DNA from: Pseudorhodobacter sp.
GTDB lineage: Bacteria; Pseudomonadota; Alphaproteobacteria; Rhodobacterales; Rhodobacteraceae
Reading direction: 5' to 3'
DNA length: 5,570 bases
Assembly: GCA_024641255.1 (NCBI GenBank)
Contig: JAHEDL010000171.1
Location: forward strand, 1-5,570
Part shown: piece by piece, positions 4,880 through 5,570 of the stretch
How the letters are laid out: each line of letters starts with the position of its first letter
Numbering within the stretch: the first letter of the stretch is position 1
Program-made: the position numbers and the translations under genes
Notes under the pieces: model-generated
Told to the model about the DNA's origin: nothing
The model's input: only the letters and a program-made list of their open reading frames with translations
The model's database searches: none

Positions 4880-5570
4880 ATGCCTTTGCCCTTGCCGCCC
4901 CTTCGACTGACCGGTGCCACCATTCTGCGCGACGGGGCCTTGCAGCAAAGGTCGATCGCGTTTGCAGATGGCAGGATCACCCGGGGTCCGCTGCCAGAGG
5001 TGGACTTGACGGGCTATCTTGTGCTGCCGGGCATTATTGATCTGCACGGCGACGGGTTTGAACGCCATATGGCGCCGCGCCCATCTGCGCCGTTTCCGAT
5101 TGAATCTGGCTTGGCCTCGTTCGACCGCGAGGCAGCGGCGCATGGGGTCACCACGGCCTATCTGGCGCAGGGGTGGAGTTGGGAGGGCGGACATCGCGGC
5201 GCGGATTATGCCGAGGCGGTGATGCAGGCGTTGGACGGCTATCGCGGTCAGTCCTTGACCGACCTGCGGTTGCAAATTCGGGCGGAAACCCATCAGGTTG
5301 ACGAAGCGCAACGATTGATCGAAGCGGTGCGGCGGCATCGGGTTGGTTATGTGGTGTTCAACGATCACCTTGCCGAAGGATTGCATATGGCCCGCATCGC
5401 GCCGGCGGATTTTGCCAGTTGGGCGCGCAAGGTGGGAAAGTCTGCTGATGAGTTGGCGGCGGTGATGGAAGCGGCGGCGCAGCGGGCGAAGGATGTGCCG
5501 CGCAGTCTTTGCACGCTTGCCGAGGCGTTTGACGGGATGGGGGTGCTGTATGGCAGCCATGATGATCCTG
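4880..5570 (+). CDS. phnM: PhnM, alpha-D-ribose 1-methylphosphonate 5-triphosphate diphosphatase (N-terminal part, cut by window edge)
   Basis: 230 codons are present and the frame is open to the right edge; E. coli PhnM is 378 aa, so roughly 150 residues are missing. It is a metal-dependent amidohydrolase-superfamily enzyme that removes pyrophosphate from ribose 1-phosphonate 5-triphosphate to make the PhnJ substrate. The N-terminal beta-rich segment (RLTGATILRDGALQQRSIAF, 9-28) leads to LPGIIDLHGDGFERHMAPRP (49-68). H56, D58 and H63 lie in the region that holds metal ligands in the family; E. coli has GLIELHTDNL there. Further conserved sites are E136-T-H138, F160-N-D-H163 and GSHDDP (225-230), equivalent to ASHDD of E. 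coli. The ATG at 4880 is 53 nt after phnF with a poor ribosome site; an in-frame TTG at 4874 is a possible alternative start. PhnM is probably co-transcribed with phnF. Confidence 0.93.
   Translation, partial: MPLPLPPLRLTGATILRDGALQQRSIAFADGRITRGPLPEVDLTGYLVLPGIIDLHGDGFERHMAPRPSAPFPIESGLASFDREAAAHGVTTAYLAQGWSWEGGHRGADYAEAVMQALDGYRGQSLTDLRLQIRAETHQVDEAQRLIEAVRRHRVGYVVFNDHLAEGLHMARIAPADFASWARKVGKSADELAAVMEAAAQRAKDVPRSLCTLAEAFDGMGVLYGSHDDP

Noticed and set aside
4814..5560. Long open frame (248 codons) on the minus strand opposite phnM
   Set aside because: It lies wholly antisense to a clear PhnM coding sequence, and its translation is rich in Arg, His, Gln and Pro with no recognisable domain, as expected from the reverse strand of a G+C-rich gene.

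Overview
The window looks like a chromosomal segment of an alphaproteobacterium, most likely Rhodobacteraceae-like. The grounds are G+C-rich coding sequence, the gene order, and protein wording such as the PhnM metal motif HGDGFERH; this is judged from memory, without a search. Almost every base belongs to a phosphonate-degradation (carbon-phosphorus lyase, phn) locus built as a divergon around one 98-bp A+T-rich regulatory gap (4009-4106).

Minus strand, read from about 4008 down to 1: phnG, phnH, phnI, phnJ, phnK and the first 83 codons of phnL, which runs off the left edge. The genes are packed tightly. Stop and start codons overlap by 4 nt (phnG/H, phnI/J, phnJ/K) or 1 nt (phnH/I), or are 1 nt apart (phnK/L), so this is one translationally coupled operon. 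Plus strand, read from 4107 to the right edge: phnF, a GntR/HutC-family regulator, and 53 bp later the first 230 codons of phnM, which runs off the right edge.

The genes form a known pathway. PhnI, with PhnG, PhnH and PhnL, attaches the phosphonate to the ribose C1 of ATP, displacing adenine. PhnM removes pyrophosphate. PhnJ, a radical-SAM iron-sulfur enzyme, breaks the C-P bond and releases the hydrocarbon (methane from methylphosphonate). PhnK is an ABC-type ATPase that docks on the PhnGHIJ core. PhnF probably represses both arms from the shared gap. Transport genes (phnCDE) and phnN/O/P are not in the window.

The coding part is an ordinary, intact C-P lyase locus, and I see no undescribed system in it. 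The less expected signals are in the 98-bp gap: a tandem 8-bp repeat that may be the PhnF operator, a perfect DnaA-box 9-mer overlapping the candidate phnG promoter, and an 11-bp direct repeat near both ends of the gap. The separation of phnM from phnGHIJKL, placing it with the regulator, also differs from the classical enterobacterial order.
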